A stretch of DNA of 13,416 bases from Campylobacterota bacterium (GTDB lineage Bacteria; Campylobacterota; Campylobacteria; Campylobacterales; Sulfurimonadaceae), in contig JAADDU010000005.1 of NCBI GenBank assembly GCA_013153755.1, forward strand, positions 1-13,416, written 5' to 3'. The notes beneath the pieces are model-generated. The model did no database searches. It was not told the origin of the DNA and was given only the letters and a program-made list of their open reading frames with translations. The position numbers and the translations under genes were made by a program. How positions within the stretch are numbered: position 1 is the stretch's first letter; each line of letters opens with the position of its first letter. This document shows positions 7,022-13,416 of this stretch, piece by piece.

Positions 7022-7411
7022 TTAAAGATTTGCTACTGATTTAGCCCAATCTTCCATAAGTTTATTCATATCTTCGTTTGGAGCTTCTAAAAAATCTACA
7101 ACAAAAGAGTCATTTAATTCACAAACACCTATGCTTCTAGGTCTAGCAGCTAACATCTTAGTATTTGGTATAGCTTTACCAAAACAAAAAACTATATTTT
7201 GTGCATCTAAAATATCTTCATTTATAGCTCCACCTATCTTTGTAGTGTGTGCATAGTGGTCAAAAGTAGCTATAAACTGAGCTATATTATGCTCATTTAC
7301 TAATTTTTCAAAGTGTGCAATAATCTCTTTTGCAGTTTTATAACTTGTTTCTTCTTTACCTATTTCTAAACTATATACTGGATATTTTTCCAATAAAATG
7401 CTTTTTTTCAT
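7022..7411 (-). CDS. conserved hypothetical protein (possibly DUF6858 family)
   Basis: This is a 129-residue soluble protein without signal peptide or membrane segment. Visible landmarks are VYSLEIGKEETSYKT (12-26), QFIATFDHYAHT (45-56), IVFCFGKAIPN (73-83) and ARPRSIGVCEL (89-99), followed by an acidic C-terminal helix (EDMNKLMEDWAKSV). Conserved-looking His52, His55, C76 and the RPRSIG turn could be a ligand or metal site, but this is speculation. From memory it resembles a small family catalogued as DUF6858 in Campylobacterota; I could not check. The ATG is backed by AGGA 7 bases upstream. A TATAAT at 7441-7446 on the minus strand can serve as its own promoter, and an intrinsic terminator follows it, so it can be expressed as a single-gene unit. 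No function is recognisable. Confidence 0.78.
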   Translation of the reverse strand: MKKSILLEKYPVYSLEIGKEETSYKTAKEIIAHFEKLVNEHNIAQFIATFDHYAHTTKIGGAINEDILDAQNIVFCFGKAIPNTKMLAARPRSIGVCELNDSFVVDFLEAPNEDMNKLMEDWAKSVANL

Positions 7412-7440
7412 CTATATTTCCTATTGTTATATTAAGTATA

Positions 7441-7446
7441 ATTATA
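7441..7446 (-). promoter_or_regulatory. possible -10 box of the 129-residue protein gene
   Basis: TATAAT on the minus strand, about 30 bases before the ATG at 7411, implies a leader of about 23 bases. The surroundings are very A/T-rich, so chance matches are likely and the call is tentative. Confidence 0.4.
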
Positions 7447-7476
7447 TAAAATTTTTAGTTAAAAAAAGCTAAATAT

Positions 7477-8289
7477 TTATATCCCTTTTATCTGTTTTTT
7501 TATTTCTACTTTATCTTCATACATAATTTCGTCTGCCATTGCGATAATAGAACTAATGTTATCACCACTTTGATATGAAAGAACACCAAATGAAAAACTA
7601 ACATGAAAAGATGAAGCATTTGCTTTTAATTTTTTAGTTAAAATACTTTTCCTAAGTGAGGTTAGATAAGATTTAGCTTGTTCTAGTGTTATATTTTCAG
7701 GAAAGATAATGATAAATTCATCTCCACCATACCTTAAAACATCATATCCAATTTTTCTTAGCTGATTTGCTATAAATATAAGAACTTTATCTCCTATAAT
7801 ATGCCCATAAGTATCGTTGACTATTTTAAAATAATTTAAATCTATCATAGCCAAAGTACCATTTAGTTTAAAATTATTTGAATTTTCTTGCAGATGCTTA
7901 TCGTGTAGCCATTTTCGATTATAAACATTTGTTAATTCATCTTTATAGATAATCTCTTTTAACTTTTCTATCTCTTTACGAAGAGACTCAGTCTCTTTTA
8001 TAACATCATTTAAAACAGACTCATCTTTTTGTTGTATTGCATCTATGGCTTTAGTTGCACTTTTTCCAAGCTTTTTAGCACTATCTGATGCTTTTATTTG
8101 TAGTTTTGTTAAGTTAGCACATTCAACTAACATTAAATTCTTAGCTAACTCTTTTTCATCTTTAATATCTACATCATAATCAGATGCAAACTTAGAAAAT
8201 ATAGAAGCATATATACTCGGTGTAACAACAGAAAGTTGATCTATCGAGTTTTTTGTTTCATTTGAAATAATCTTCAATTTATCATCCAT
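7477..8289 (-). CDS. diguanylate cyclase (GGDEF domain) with a helical N-terminal region
   Basis: The C-terminal half (about 112-270) is a GGDEF domain that makes cyclic di-GMP from two GTP. It contains D-E-L-T-N-V-Y-N-R (117-125), the metal-binding aspartate in AMIDLNYFKIVND (D150), GHIIGD, and the intact signature R-Y-G-G-D-E-F at 186-192, so it should be active. The RxxD product-inhibition site expected five residues before GGDEF is replaced by K-I-G-Y, so feedback by c-di-GMP at that site is not expected. Residues 1-111 are charged and helix-like, with a coiled-coil run just before the cyclase (residues 90-113); no PAS, receiver or membrane segment is seen, so the protein is cytosolic and its input unknown. 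AAAGG upstream supports the ATG. It is divergent from the helicase gene, and the 129-residue gene follows 65 bases downstream. Confidence 0.93.
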   Translation of the reverse strand: MDDKLKIISNETKNSIDQLSVVTPSIYASIFSKFASDYDVDIKDEKELAKNLMLVECANLTKLQIKASDSAKKLGKSATKAIDAIQQKDESVLNDVIKETESLRKEIEKLKEIIYKDELTNVYNRKWLHDKHLQENSNNFKLNGTLAMIDLNYFKIVNDTYGHIIGDKVLIFIANQLRKIGYDVLRYGGDEFIIIFPENITLEQAKSYLTSLRKSILTKKLKANASSFHVSFSFGVLSYQSGDNISSIIAMADEIMYEDKVEIKKQIKGI

Positions 8290-8359
8290 TATATGCCTTT
8301 ATAAAATTGTCCATCATTATGCTCTTATTGTGTTGAATAATACTTTAAATCTATATAGC

Positions 8360-8365
8360 TATAAT
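8360..8365 (+). promoter_or_regulatory. -10 box of the helicase gene
   Basis: TATAAT on the plus strand predicts a start near 8372, just before the ATG at 8380, with a leader of about 26 bases to the preferred TTG at 8398. There is no well-spaced -35 box (TTGAAT at 8333-8338 is 21 bases away). Confidence 0.5.
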
Positions 8366-8385
8366 CACATTTTTAATTTATGTGT

Positions 8386-8392
8386 AAAAGGA
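8386..8392 (+). promoter_or_regulatory. ribosome binding site that selects the TTG start of the helicase
   Basis: AAAAGGA lies 5 bases before TTG at 8398. The in-frame ATG at 8380 lies upstream of this site and has no purine-rich sequence of its own, so the ribosome binding site favours TTG. Confidence 0.7.
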
Positions 8393-8397
8393 ACACT

Positions 8398-10479
8398 TTG
8401 CCACTATCTAGACTTAATGAAAGACAGTATAATGCTGCTACTTCACAAGCTTCTCAAAATCTTATCATTGCATCTGCTGGGACTGGCAAAACATCAACTA
8501 TAGTTGGTCGTATAGGTTATCTTTTAAATAACAACATAAAACCTCAAGAGATTTTACTACTTACATTTACAAATAAAGCAGCAGCAGAAATGGTAGCTCG
8601 TGTAGGAGAGCTTTTTGGTAAAAATATCGCATCTAAAATAGATGCAGGAACTTTTCATGCAGTTAGTTATAGATGGCTAAAAAAACTAGATAAGAGAGTG
8701 GTACTTAAACAACAAAGGGAATTAAAAACACTTTTTAGAAGCGTGTTTGAGAAGCGTTCTTTTGAGCATATAGGCTCTGAAGTTACCCCTTATGGAGGAA
8801 ACTACCTTTATGACTTATACTCCTTTTACCAAAATACTGAACTAACTCAACATTTTGAAGAATGGATAATCCAAAACTACCCAGAACATGAACTTTTTGC
8901 CATGATATATGCTGATGTTGTAGAGGAGTTTGAATCTTTAAAAAAAGAGTATGGTTTTTTAAATTTTAATGATTTACTACTAAATTTTAGAGAGCTTTGC
9001 AAAACAAAAGATTTGGGTTACAAAGAGGTGCTTGTAGATGAGTATCAAGACACAAATGCACTTCAAGGTACACTCATAGATGCGATGAATCCACCATCTC
9101 TTTTTTGTGTTGGTGATTATGACCAAAGTATCTATGCTTTTAATGGTGCAGATATATCCATAATCGGTTCTTTTACCTCAAAATTTCCAGATGCAGTGGT
9201 TCATACCCTTACGAAAAACTATCGTTCAACTCTTCCCATACTCTCCCTTGCATCTAAAGTTATAGAACATAACGAACGCATCTACCCAAAAGAGTTAGAA
9301 GTTACAAGAACACAAACATCACAAGCTCCAACCCTTTTGGCTTATGATGAGCTTTTTGACCAGTACCATGCCATAGCAGCAAAGATAAGAGACACTATGA
9401 CACCACATGAAGAGATTGCAGTTATATTTCGCAACAACTCCTCTGCTGATGGGATAGAAGTGGGGCTTCGTGAGCTTGATATACCTTGTAAAAGGAAAGG
9501 TGGAACAAGTTTTTTTGACTCTCGTGAAGTTAAAGCTGTTTTGGACTTTTATACTTTACTTATAAATGAGTCAGATATGATGGCATTTATCCACCTTTTT
9601 GAGTTTGCAAGAGGGATAGGTAGTGCTATGGCAAAAGAGTTATATATAGCTCTTAAAACTTTAGGACATGGAAGTATATTTTACGGTCTTTATGCTCCTG
9701 ATGAGTCTATAAAAAACCCTTTTGAGAAGAGAAAATTAAACCGTCAACTTGGTCTTTTTGATGAATTTTTAGAGCTTGGAAGTGTTGGAAAGTTTGCAAA
9801 ACTTGGATTTGAAGCAAAGTTTATGAAAAATCCCATATTAAAGCATCCAAAACTCACAAAAGACAATGCAACTTTTTTACATGATTTTTACCTTTTGTTT
9901 CGTGATTTAAAAGGGATAAAACGACCACAAACAGTTGTAAATAAGATTTCTACTTCACAAGTTTTCAAATATATTGCAGAACTACTTTCAAACAAAAGAG
10001 CTCAACTAAAAGATGGCTCTATAGATGAAAAACAAAAAACAGAATCACTTGTTCGCATACAGAGGAAGATGGTACTTTTAGAGGAGTTATCAAAACCTTA
10101 TAATGAACATGAAAGATTTTTAAATGCTATGATTTTAGGCTCATCAGATTTAACACAAGGCGATGGAGTAAACCTCTTAAGTGTCCATGCATCTAAAGGT
10201 TTGGAGTATAAAGAGGTTTATATAGTTGACTTGATGGATGGGAGATTTCCAAATAGAAAACTGATGCAAAGGGGTGGCTCACTAGATGAGGAGCGAAGAC
10301 TTTTTTATGTCGCAGTAACAAGAGCAAAAGATATACTTTATCTTAGTTTTGCGAAGTATGATAAAATCAAAAAAACAAACTTTATGCCATCTCAGTTTTT
10401 ATATGAAGCTGGACTTGTACCAAAAGATGAAGCATATAGAGCTTTAGTTTTAAAAGAGCTAGATAAAGAAGAGTCTTAA
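8398..10479 (+). CDS. UvrD/Rep-type superfamily 1A DNA helicase
   Basis: A 3'-5' ATP-dependent DNA helicase of the UvrD/Rep/PcrA type, acting in DNA repair and/or restart of stalled replication. With the TTG start it has 693 residues, normal for the family. Motifs run in order: Walker A ASAGTGKT (25-32), Ia LTFTNKAA (55-62), motif II V-D-E-Y-Q-D-T (213-219), III GDYDQSIYAFNGA (239-251), IV KNYRST (273-278), V SVHASKGLEY (595-604) and VI EERRLFYVAVTRAKD (631-645). All catalytic residues are present. I chose TTG at 8398 because of the ribosome binding site and because MPLSRLNERQ gives the usual family N-terminus; starting at ATG 8380 would add six residues (MCKRNT). I cannot tell Rep from UvrD by eye. 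It converges with the ywbE-like gene, with only 2 bases between the stops and no terminator hairpin. Confidence 0.95.
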   Translation: MPLSRLNERQYNAATSQASQNLIIASAGTGKTSTIVGRIGYLLNNNIKPQEILLLTFTNKAAAEMVARVGELFGKNIASKIDAGTFHAVSYRWLKKLDKRVVLKQQRELKTLFRSVFEKRSFEHIGSEVTPYGGNYLYDLYSFYQNTELTQHFEEWIIQNYPEHELFAMIYADVVEEFESLKKEYGFLNFNDLLLNFRELCKTKDLGYKEVLVDEYQDTNALQGTLIDAMNPPSLFCVGDYDQSIYAFNGADISIIGSFTSKFPDAVVHTLTKNYRSTLPILSLASKVIEHNERIYPKELEVTRTQTSQAPTLLAYDELFDQYHAIAAKIRDTMTPHEEIAVIFRNNSSADGIEVGLRELDIPCKRKGGTSFFDSREVKAVLDFYTLLINESDMMAFIHLFEFARGIGSAMAKELYIALKTLGHGSIFYGLYAPDESIKNPFEKRKLNRQLGLFDEFLELGSVGKFAKLGFEAKFMKNPILKHPKLTKDNATFLHDFYLLFRDLKGIKRPQTVVNKISTSQVFKYIAELLSNKRAQLKDGSIDEKQKTESLVRIQRKMVLLEELSKPYNEHERFLNAMILGSSDLTQGDGVNLLSVHASKGLEYKEVYIVDLMDGRFPNRKLMQRGGSLDEERRLFYVAVTRAKDILYLSFAKYDKIKKTNFMPSQFLYEAGLVPKDEAYRALVLKELDKEES

Positions 10480-10481
10480 GC

Positions 10482-10676
10482 TCAGTATATCTCTTTTACC
10501 CTACCAACTTCACCACTCATAAGACGAACTTTTATCCCATGTGGATGAGTCGGAGATTTTGTAAGCAAATCTCTAACTATCCCATCTGTAAGTTTTCCTG
10601 TATCTTGGTCTTGTTTTAAAACTATGGCAACACTCATACCATGTTTGAGATTAGCTCTTTTTGTACCATCTGACAT
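10482..10676 (-). CDS. ywbE: YwbE-family (DUF2196) small protein
   Basis: This 64-residue basic protein matches the YwbE family along its length: R-A-N-L-K-H-G-M-S-V near the start, V-L-K-Q-D-Q-D-T-G-K-L-T-D-G-I-V (19-34), and the hallmark LTKSPTHPHGIKVRL (38-52) followed by G-x-V-G-R-V-K-E-I. The family is widespread and short, with a likely small beta-barrel fold; its function is unknown and I do not assign one. It starts 2 bases after the serS stop (TAA-AT-ATG), so it is translationally coupled as last gene of the MetF-like/serS operon. Its stop nearly touches that of the helicase on the other strand. Confidence 0.9.
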   Translation of the reverse strand: MSDGTKRANLKHGMSVAIVLKQDQDTGKLTDGIVRDLLTKSPTHPHGIKVRLMSGEVGRVKEIY

Positions 10677-10678
10677 AT

Positions 10679-11929
10679 TTACATCCCCATATAAGGTTTC
10701 AAAACTTCAGGAATATCTATACTTCCATCCTCGTTTTGAAAGTTCTCCATAATCGCCACCATAGTACGACCAACAGCTAAAGAACTTCCGTTTAGTGTAT
10801 GGATAAACTCATTTTTCTTACCATTTTTGTATCTAATTTTTGCTCGTCTTGCTTGAAAATCTCTTGTGTTACTTATAGAGCTTATCTCACGGTATGTGTT
10901 TTGCCCTGGTAGCCATACCTCTATATCTACAGTTTTAGCAGCCCCAAAACCTAAATCTCCAGTACAAAGAGTTACAAGTCTATGAGGTAATTCTAGTGCA
11001 GTTAGTATGTCAGATGCACAAGATACCATCTCATCAAAGATTTTATCGCTATCTTGTGGTTTTGTCATACAAACAAGCTCAACTTTATGAAACTGATGTT
11101 GTCTTATCATCCCCCTTGTATCTCTTCCAGCTGCTCCTGCTTCTTTTCTAAAACATGATGTATAACCTGTCATTTTTATAGGGAGTTTGTCTGCTGGGAT
11201 TATCTCATCTTGGTAAAGGTTTGTAAGTGGAACTTCTGCTGTTGGGATAAGATACAAATCAAGCCCATCCATCTTATATAAATCATCCTCAAACTTTGGA
11301 AGTTGTCCAGTTCCTTCTAGTGCTTTTCTATTAACCAACTGAGGTACACTTACTTCTGTATAACCTCTGTTTGAGTTAAAATTAAGCATAAAGTTTATCA
11401 AAGCTCTCTCAAGTTTTGCACCCATATCATAAGCTACACTAAAACGGCTACAAGCTAGTTTTACACCTCGCTCAAAATCTATCCAGCCATTCTCATCTGC
11501 TAACTCCCAATGCTCTTTAGGTGTAAAATCAAATGATGGAGGAGTAAGAACTTTTTTTATCTCAACATTATCATCTTCATCCTCACCATCTGGAACATCA
11601 TCATCTGGCATATTTGGTATAGACATAGCTAAAGATTCTAGCTCCTCTTGAGCTTTTCTTTGTATCTCAAGAGCTTCAGCTATAACTATCTTGTTAGCAT
11701 CAACTCTAGCTTTTAGCTCACTTATATCTTTACCCTCTCTTTTATAAATACCAAACTCTTTACTCATGGAGTTTTGCAAGGCTTGAAGTGTCTCAAAACT
11801 AGCTTTTGCTTTTTTTAGCTCTTCATTTTTAAGTTTTAGTTTCTCTAAAAGCTCTGCATCTACACCTTTTCGCATCAACTTTTTACTTACATTATCAAAA
11901 TCTTTTTGTAACATTTTTAAATCTATCAT
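10679..11929 (-). CDS. serS: seryl-tRNA synthetase
   Basis: A class II synthetase that charges tRNA-Ser (and tRNA-Sec where present) with serine. The 416 residues begin with the long antiparallel coiled-coil tRNA-binding arm (about 25-100). The serine-binding T-A-E-V-P is at 230-234. Motif 2 spans [15 protein letters not shown] (259-273). Motif 3 reads [11 protein letters not shown] (380-390) with the ATP-binding arginine R388. An acidic linker ([12 protein letters not shown], 109-120) joins arm and core. The start ATG has AGGA 8 bases upstream and lies 13 bases after the MetF-like stop, so it probably shares that promoter. ywbE follows after 2 bases. Confidence 0.98.
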   Translation of the reverse strand: MIDLKMLQKDFDNVSKKLMRKGVDAELLEKLKLKNEELKKAKASFETLQALQNSMSKEFGIYKREGKDISELKARVDANKIVIAEALEIQRKAQEELESLAMSIPNMPDDDVPDGEDEDDNVEIKKVLTPPSFDFTPKEHWELADENGWIDFERGVKLACSRFSVAYDMGAKLERALINFMLNFNSNRGYTEVSVPQLVNRKALEGTGQLPKFEDDLYKMDGLDLYLIPTAEVPLTNLYQDEIIPADKLPIKMTGYTSCFRKEAGAAGRDTRGMIRQHQFHKVELVCMTKPQDSDKIFDEMVSCASDILTALELPHRLVTLCTGDLGFGAAKTVDIEVWLPGQNTYREISSISNTRDFQARRAKIRYKNGKKNEFIHTLNGSSLAVGRTMVAIMENFQNEDGSIDIPEVLKPYMGM

Positions 11930-11942
11930 TTTTTTTCCTATA

Positions 11943-12854
11943 TTATATTAGTATATCTTTTGCTATATCAAATTTATTTGCAGTCATAAGATGAATCTTT
12001 GGATGAAGCTCTTTTATATCTTCAAAAAGTTTTTTACTGAGTTCAAATCCAACTTTGTACTCCTCTTTTTCACCTTTTTCATTTGCTACTCTGAGTGCTT
12101 CTATCCAATGATTAGGTACATTTATCCCTGGTACATGAGCAGATAAAAACTGAGCAGTACGAAGTTTTGTGATGGGAAAAATCCCAAAAATCAGTTCAGC
12201 TCTTTTATGTTCACTGCAACACTCTTCATTTGCCATATCTCTTAACTCTAAAAGTCTTTTTGCATTTTCTACATTATATACAGGTTGAGTTATGATACCT
12301 ATAGCACCATGTTTTATCTTTTTTTGTATCTTCTTTTGAAGTGTTTTTGGGTTTTTAGCAAAAGCATTCATAACTGCAAACGGATATATCTGGTTTGGTC
12401 TTTGGGCAAATGGTTTACCTGCATAGTCCATGCCAGAGTTAAAAGCACTCATAATATCAAGAAGTAATGAGCTGTCACCTTCAAAAACACCTTTTGCATG
12501 TGGTTGGTCAGATATATTTGCAGGGTCACCTGTTAGTGCTAAAAAAGCTCTAACATCAACCTCATTTGCACCAAGCAAGTCAGACTGAAGTGCTATCTTG
12601 TTTCTATCTCTCATGCTCATAGTTGCTATAACAGGTTTGTTAAACCTATCTTGAAGCATCTTTGCAGCAAACAAAGAGTTATACTTTAGTTTTGCTAGTG
12701 GATTATCAGTCGTTGTAAAACCATCTACTAACTTATCAAGTTCCAATTCTTCTAACTTTTGTATGGTCGGCAAAAATGTTGCAGAGTGAGTTGGAGTGGT
12801 CTCAAGTGTTATATATGTGTCATTTTTTAATTTATTTATGAGTTTATCAAACAA
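11943..12854 (-). CDS. methylenetetrahydrofolate reductase (MetF-like) family protein
   Basis: 303 residues with the MTHFR TIM-barrel pattern. ITLETTP near the N-terminus holds the candidate catalytic glutamate E18. DGFTTTDNP (44-52) is followed by [19 protein letters not shown] (78-96), the FAD/folate-side segment. L-T-G-D-P (107-111) carries the aspartate expected near the flavin, and IITQPVYN (187-194) holds the folate-binding glutamine Q190. The family reduces 5,10-methylene-THF to 5-methyl-THF for methionine synthesis with FAD. The E. coli MetF motif EFFPPK is replaced by ETTPTH, so this is a divergent branch; it might be a second MTHFR paralogue or prefer another electron donor (inference). 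The start is TTG at 12854, with AGGA 6 bases upstream. serS follows by 13 bases. Confidence 0.85.
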   Translation of the reverse strand: MFDKLINKLKNDTYITLETTPTHSATFLPTIQKLEELELDKLVDGFTTTDNPLAKLKYNSLFAAKMLQDRFNKPVIATMSMRDRNKIALQSDLLGANEVDVRAFLALTGDPANISDQPHAKGVFEGDSSLLLDIMSAFNSGMDYAGKPFAQRPNQIYPFAVMNAFAKNPKTLQKKIQKKIKHGAIGIITQPVYNVENAKRLLELRDMANEECCSEHKRAELIFGIFPITKLRTAQFLSAHVPGINVPNHWIEALRVANEKGEKEEYKVGFELSKKLFEDIKELHPKIHLMTANKFDIAKDILI

Positions 12855-12860
12855 AAATCA

Positions 12861-12864
12861 TCCT
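12861..12864 (-). promoter_or_regulatory. ribosome binding site that selects the TTG start of the MetF-like gene
   Basis: AGGA on the minus strand lies 6 bases before TTG at 12854. An ATG overlapping its last base (12859-12861) is out of frame and reaches a stop after four codons, so TTG is the start. Confidence 0.7.
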
Positions 12865-12871
12865 AAGTGGG

Positions 12872-12877
12872 TATAAT
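12872..12877 (+). promoter_or_regulatory. -10 box of serB
   Basis: TATAAT on the plus strand, preceded by GTGGG, predicts a start near 12884 and a leader of about 25 bases to the serB ATG. It forms the left arm of an inverted repeat whose right arm is the -10 box of the MetF-like operon. Confidence 0.6.
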
Positions 12878-12883
12878 TTCGAC

Positions 12884-12892
12884 ATTATATCA
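12884..12892 (-). promoter_or_regulatory. extended -10 promoter of the MetF-like/serS/ywbE operon
   Basis: The minus strand reads TGATATAAT, a perfect extended -10. The predicted start is near 12877, inside the -10 box of serB, leaving a leader of about 23 bases to the TTG start. The same TTTGATATAAT string is found before valS. Confidence 0.6.
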
Positions 12893-12908
12893 AAGAGAGA
12901 GAAAATTT

Positions 12909-13416
12909 ATGTTAAAACTAGCCGTTTTTGATTTTGATTCTACACTTATGGATGGGGAAACCATCGATTTTTTTGCTGATGAGCTTGGAATTGGCAAAGA
13001 AGTTAGCCGTATTACAGAGGAAGCCATGAGTGGAAGACTCGATTTTTTTGAATCACTTCAACAAAGAGTTGGACTTTTAAAAGGTCTTGATTATAGTGTG
13101 GTAGAAAAAATCAGTCAAAATTTACCATATATGAATGGTGCAAAAGAGACTATAGCCGAACTTAAGAAAAAAGGTATAACTGTAGTTTGTTTTAGTGGTG
13201 GATTTAGAAGTGCTACAGGTTATGCAAAGGATATCTTAGGTTACGATGCAGATTTTTCAAATGTACTGCATCAAAAAGATAAAAAACTTACAGGACTTGT
13301 AGGTGGAGATATGATGTTTTCGCACTCAAAAGGGGATATGCTCACAAGATTACAAAATGTTTTAGGCGTAACAAAAGAACAAACTCTTGTTTGTGGAGAT
13401 GGTGCAAATGATTTGA
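12909..13416 (+). CDS. serB: phosphoserine phosphatase, HAD family (cut by right window edge)
   Basis: SerB removes phosphate from L-phosphoserine in the last step of serine synthesis. The 169 visible residues show all HAD motifs. Motif I is FDFDSTLMDGET with nucleophile D8 and general acid D10. The cap-domain segment includes SGRLDFFESLQQRV. Motif II is F-S-G-G-F-R (95-100), motif III is K141, and motif IV is GDGAND (163-168). The rest is missing because the window ends; homologues of about 207 residues would need only some 40 more. E17 and the R-V-G-L-L segment are typical of substrate-specific SerB rather than a generic HAD phosphatase. The ATG is preceded by a purine-rich run (AGAGAGAGAAAA). 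It is divergent from the MetF-like gene, with 54 bases between the starts. Confidence 0.93.
   Translation, partial: MLKLAVFDFDSTLMDGETIDFFADELGIGKEVSRITEEAMSGRLDFFESLQQRVGLLKGLDYSVVEKISQNLPYMNGAKETIAELKKKGITVVCFSGGFRSATGYAKDILGYDADFSNVLHQKDKKLTGLVGGDMMFSHSKGDMLTRLQNVLGVTKEQTLVCGDGANDL

Noticed and set aside
7453..7476. Possible hairpin after the diguanylate cyclase stop (TTTAG / CTAAA arms around a T run)
   Set aside because: Only about five base pairs, nearly all A-T, so it is too weak to call a terminator.
12285..12467. 60-codon open frame antisense to the MetF-like gene
   Set aside because: Shadow of a conserved gene, with no supporting signal.
12847..12861. ATG at 12861 (minus strand) as a start or leader peptide
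   Set aside because: It is out of frame with the MetF-like gene and stops after four codons; AGGA is too close to serve it.
1..13416. CRISPR arrays, tRNA or rRNA genes, insertion sequences, prophage or horizontally acquired island
   Set aside because: None seen on reading. Gaps between genes are all under 125 bases, and base and codon use look uniform along the window.

Overview
This 13.4 kb AT-rich window is ordinary bacterial chromosome. Base composition, extended -10 promoters, frequent TTG starts and gene content suggest a Campylobacterota (epsilonproteobacterial) genome, most likely close to Sulfurimonas. That assignment is inference from protein style; no search was run. Coding density is very high, no intergenic stretch exceeds 125 bases, and I see no tRNA or rRNA gene, CRISPR array, insertion sequence or prophage.

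Region 1 (1-2943, minus strand) is the most interesting part. It is a tight five-gene run with gaps of 4-15 bases: a DUF2249 protein, a 12-helix-type membrane protein resembling heme-copper oxidase subunit I, a MIP18/DUF59 Fe-S assembly protein, a small exported protein with two cysteines, and a Crp/Fnr-family regulator cut by the window edge. In front of the first gene is a perfect FNR/NNR-type palindrome (TTGAT-ATAT-ATCAA) centred exactly 41.5 bases upstream of the start point implied by a TACAAT -10 box. This looks like a low-oxygen or nitric-oxide responsive cassette that carries a Crp/Fnr regulator of its own.

Region 2 (2975-6905, minus) is a valS-proA pair (valyl-tRNA synthetase, then gamma-glutamyl phosphate reductase) behind an extended -10 promoter. 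Region 3 (6991-8289, minus) holds a conserved 129-residue protein of unknown function with its own terminator, preceded by a diguanylate cyclase that lacks the product-inhibition site. Region 4 (8398-10479, plus) is a UvrD/Rep-type DNA helicase that probably starts at TTG rather than at the first ATG.

Region 5 (10482-12854, minus) is an apparent operon: a MetF-like methylenetetrahydrofolate reductase, serS and a small YwbE-family protein. It is divergent from serB (12909 to the right edge, plus, partial). The shared intergenic region holds two -10 boxes facing each other inside an 18-base near-palindrome, so initiation at the two promoters may be mutually exclusive. MetF-like, SerS and SerB could all touch serine/one-carbon metabolism, but that link is inferred from proximity only.
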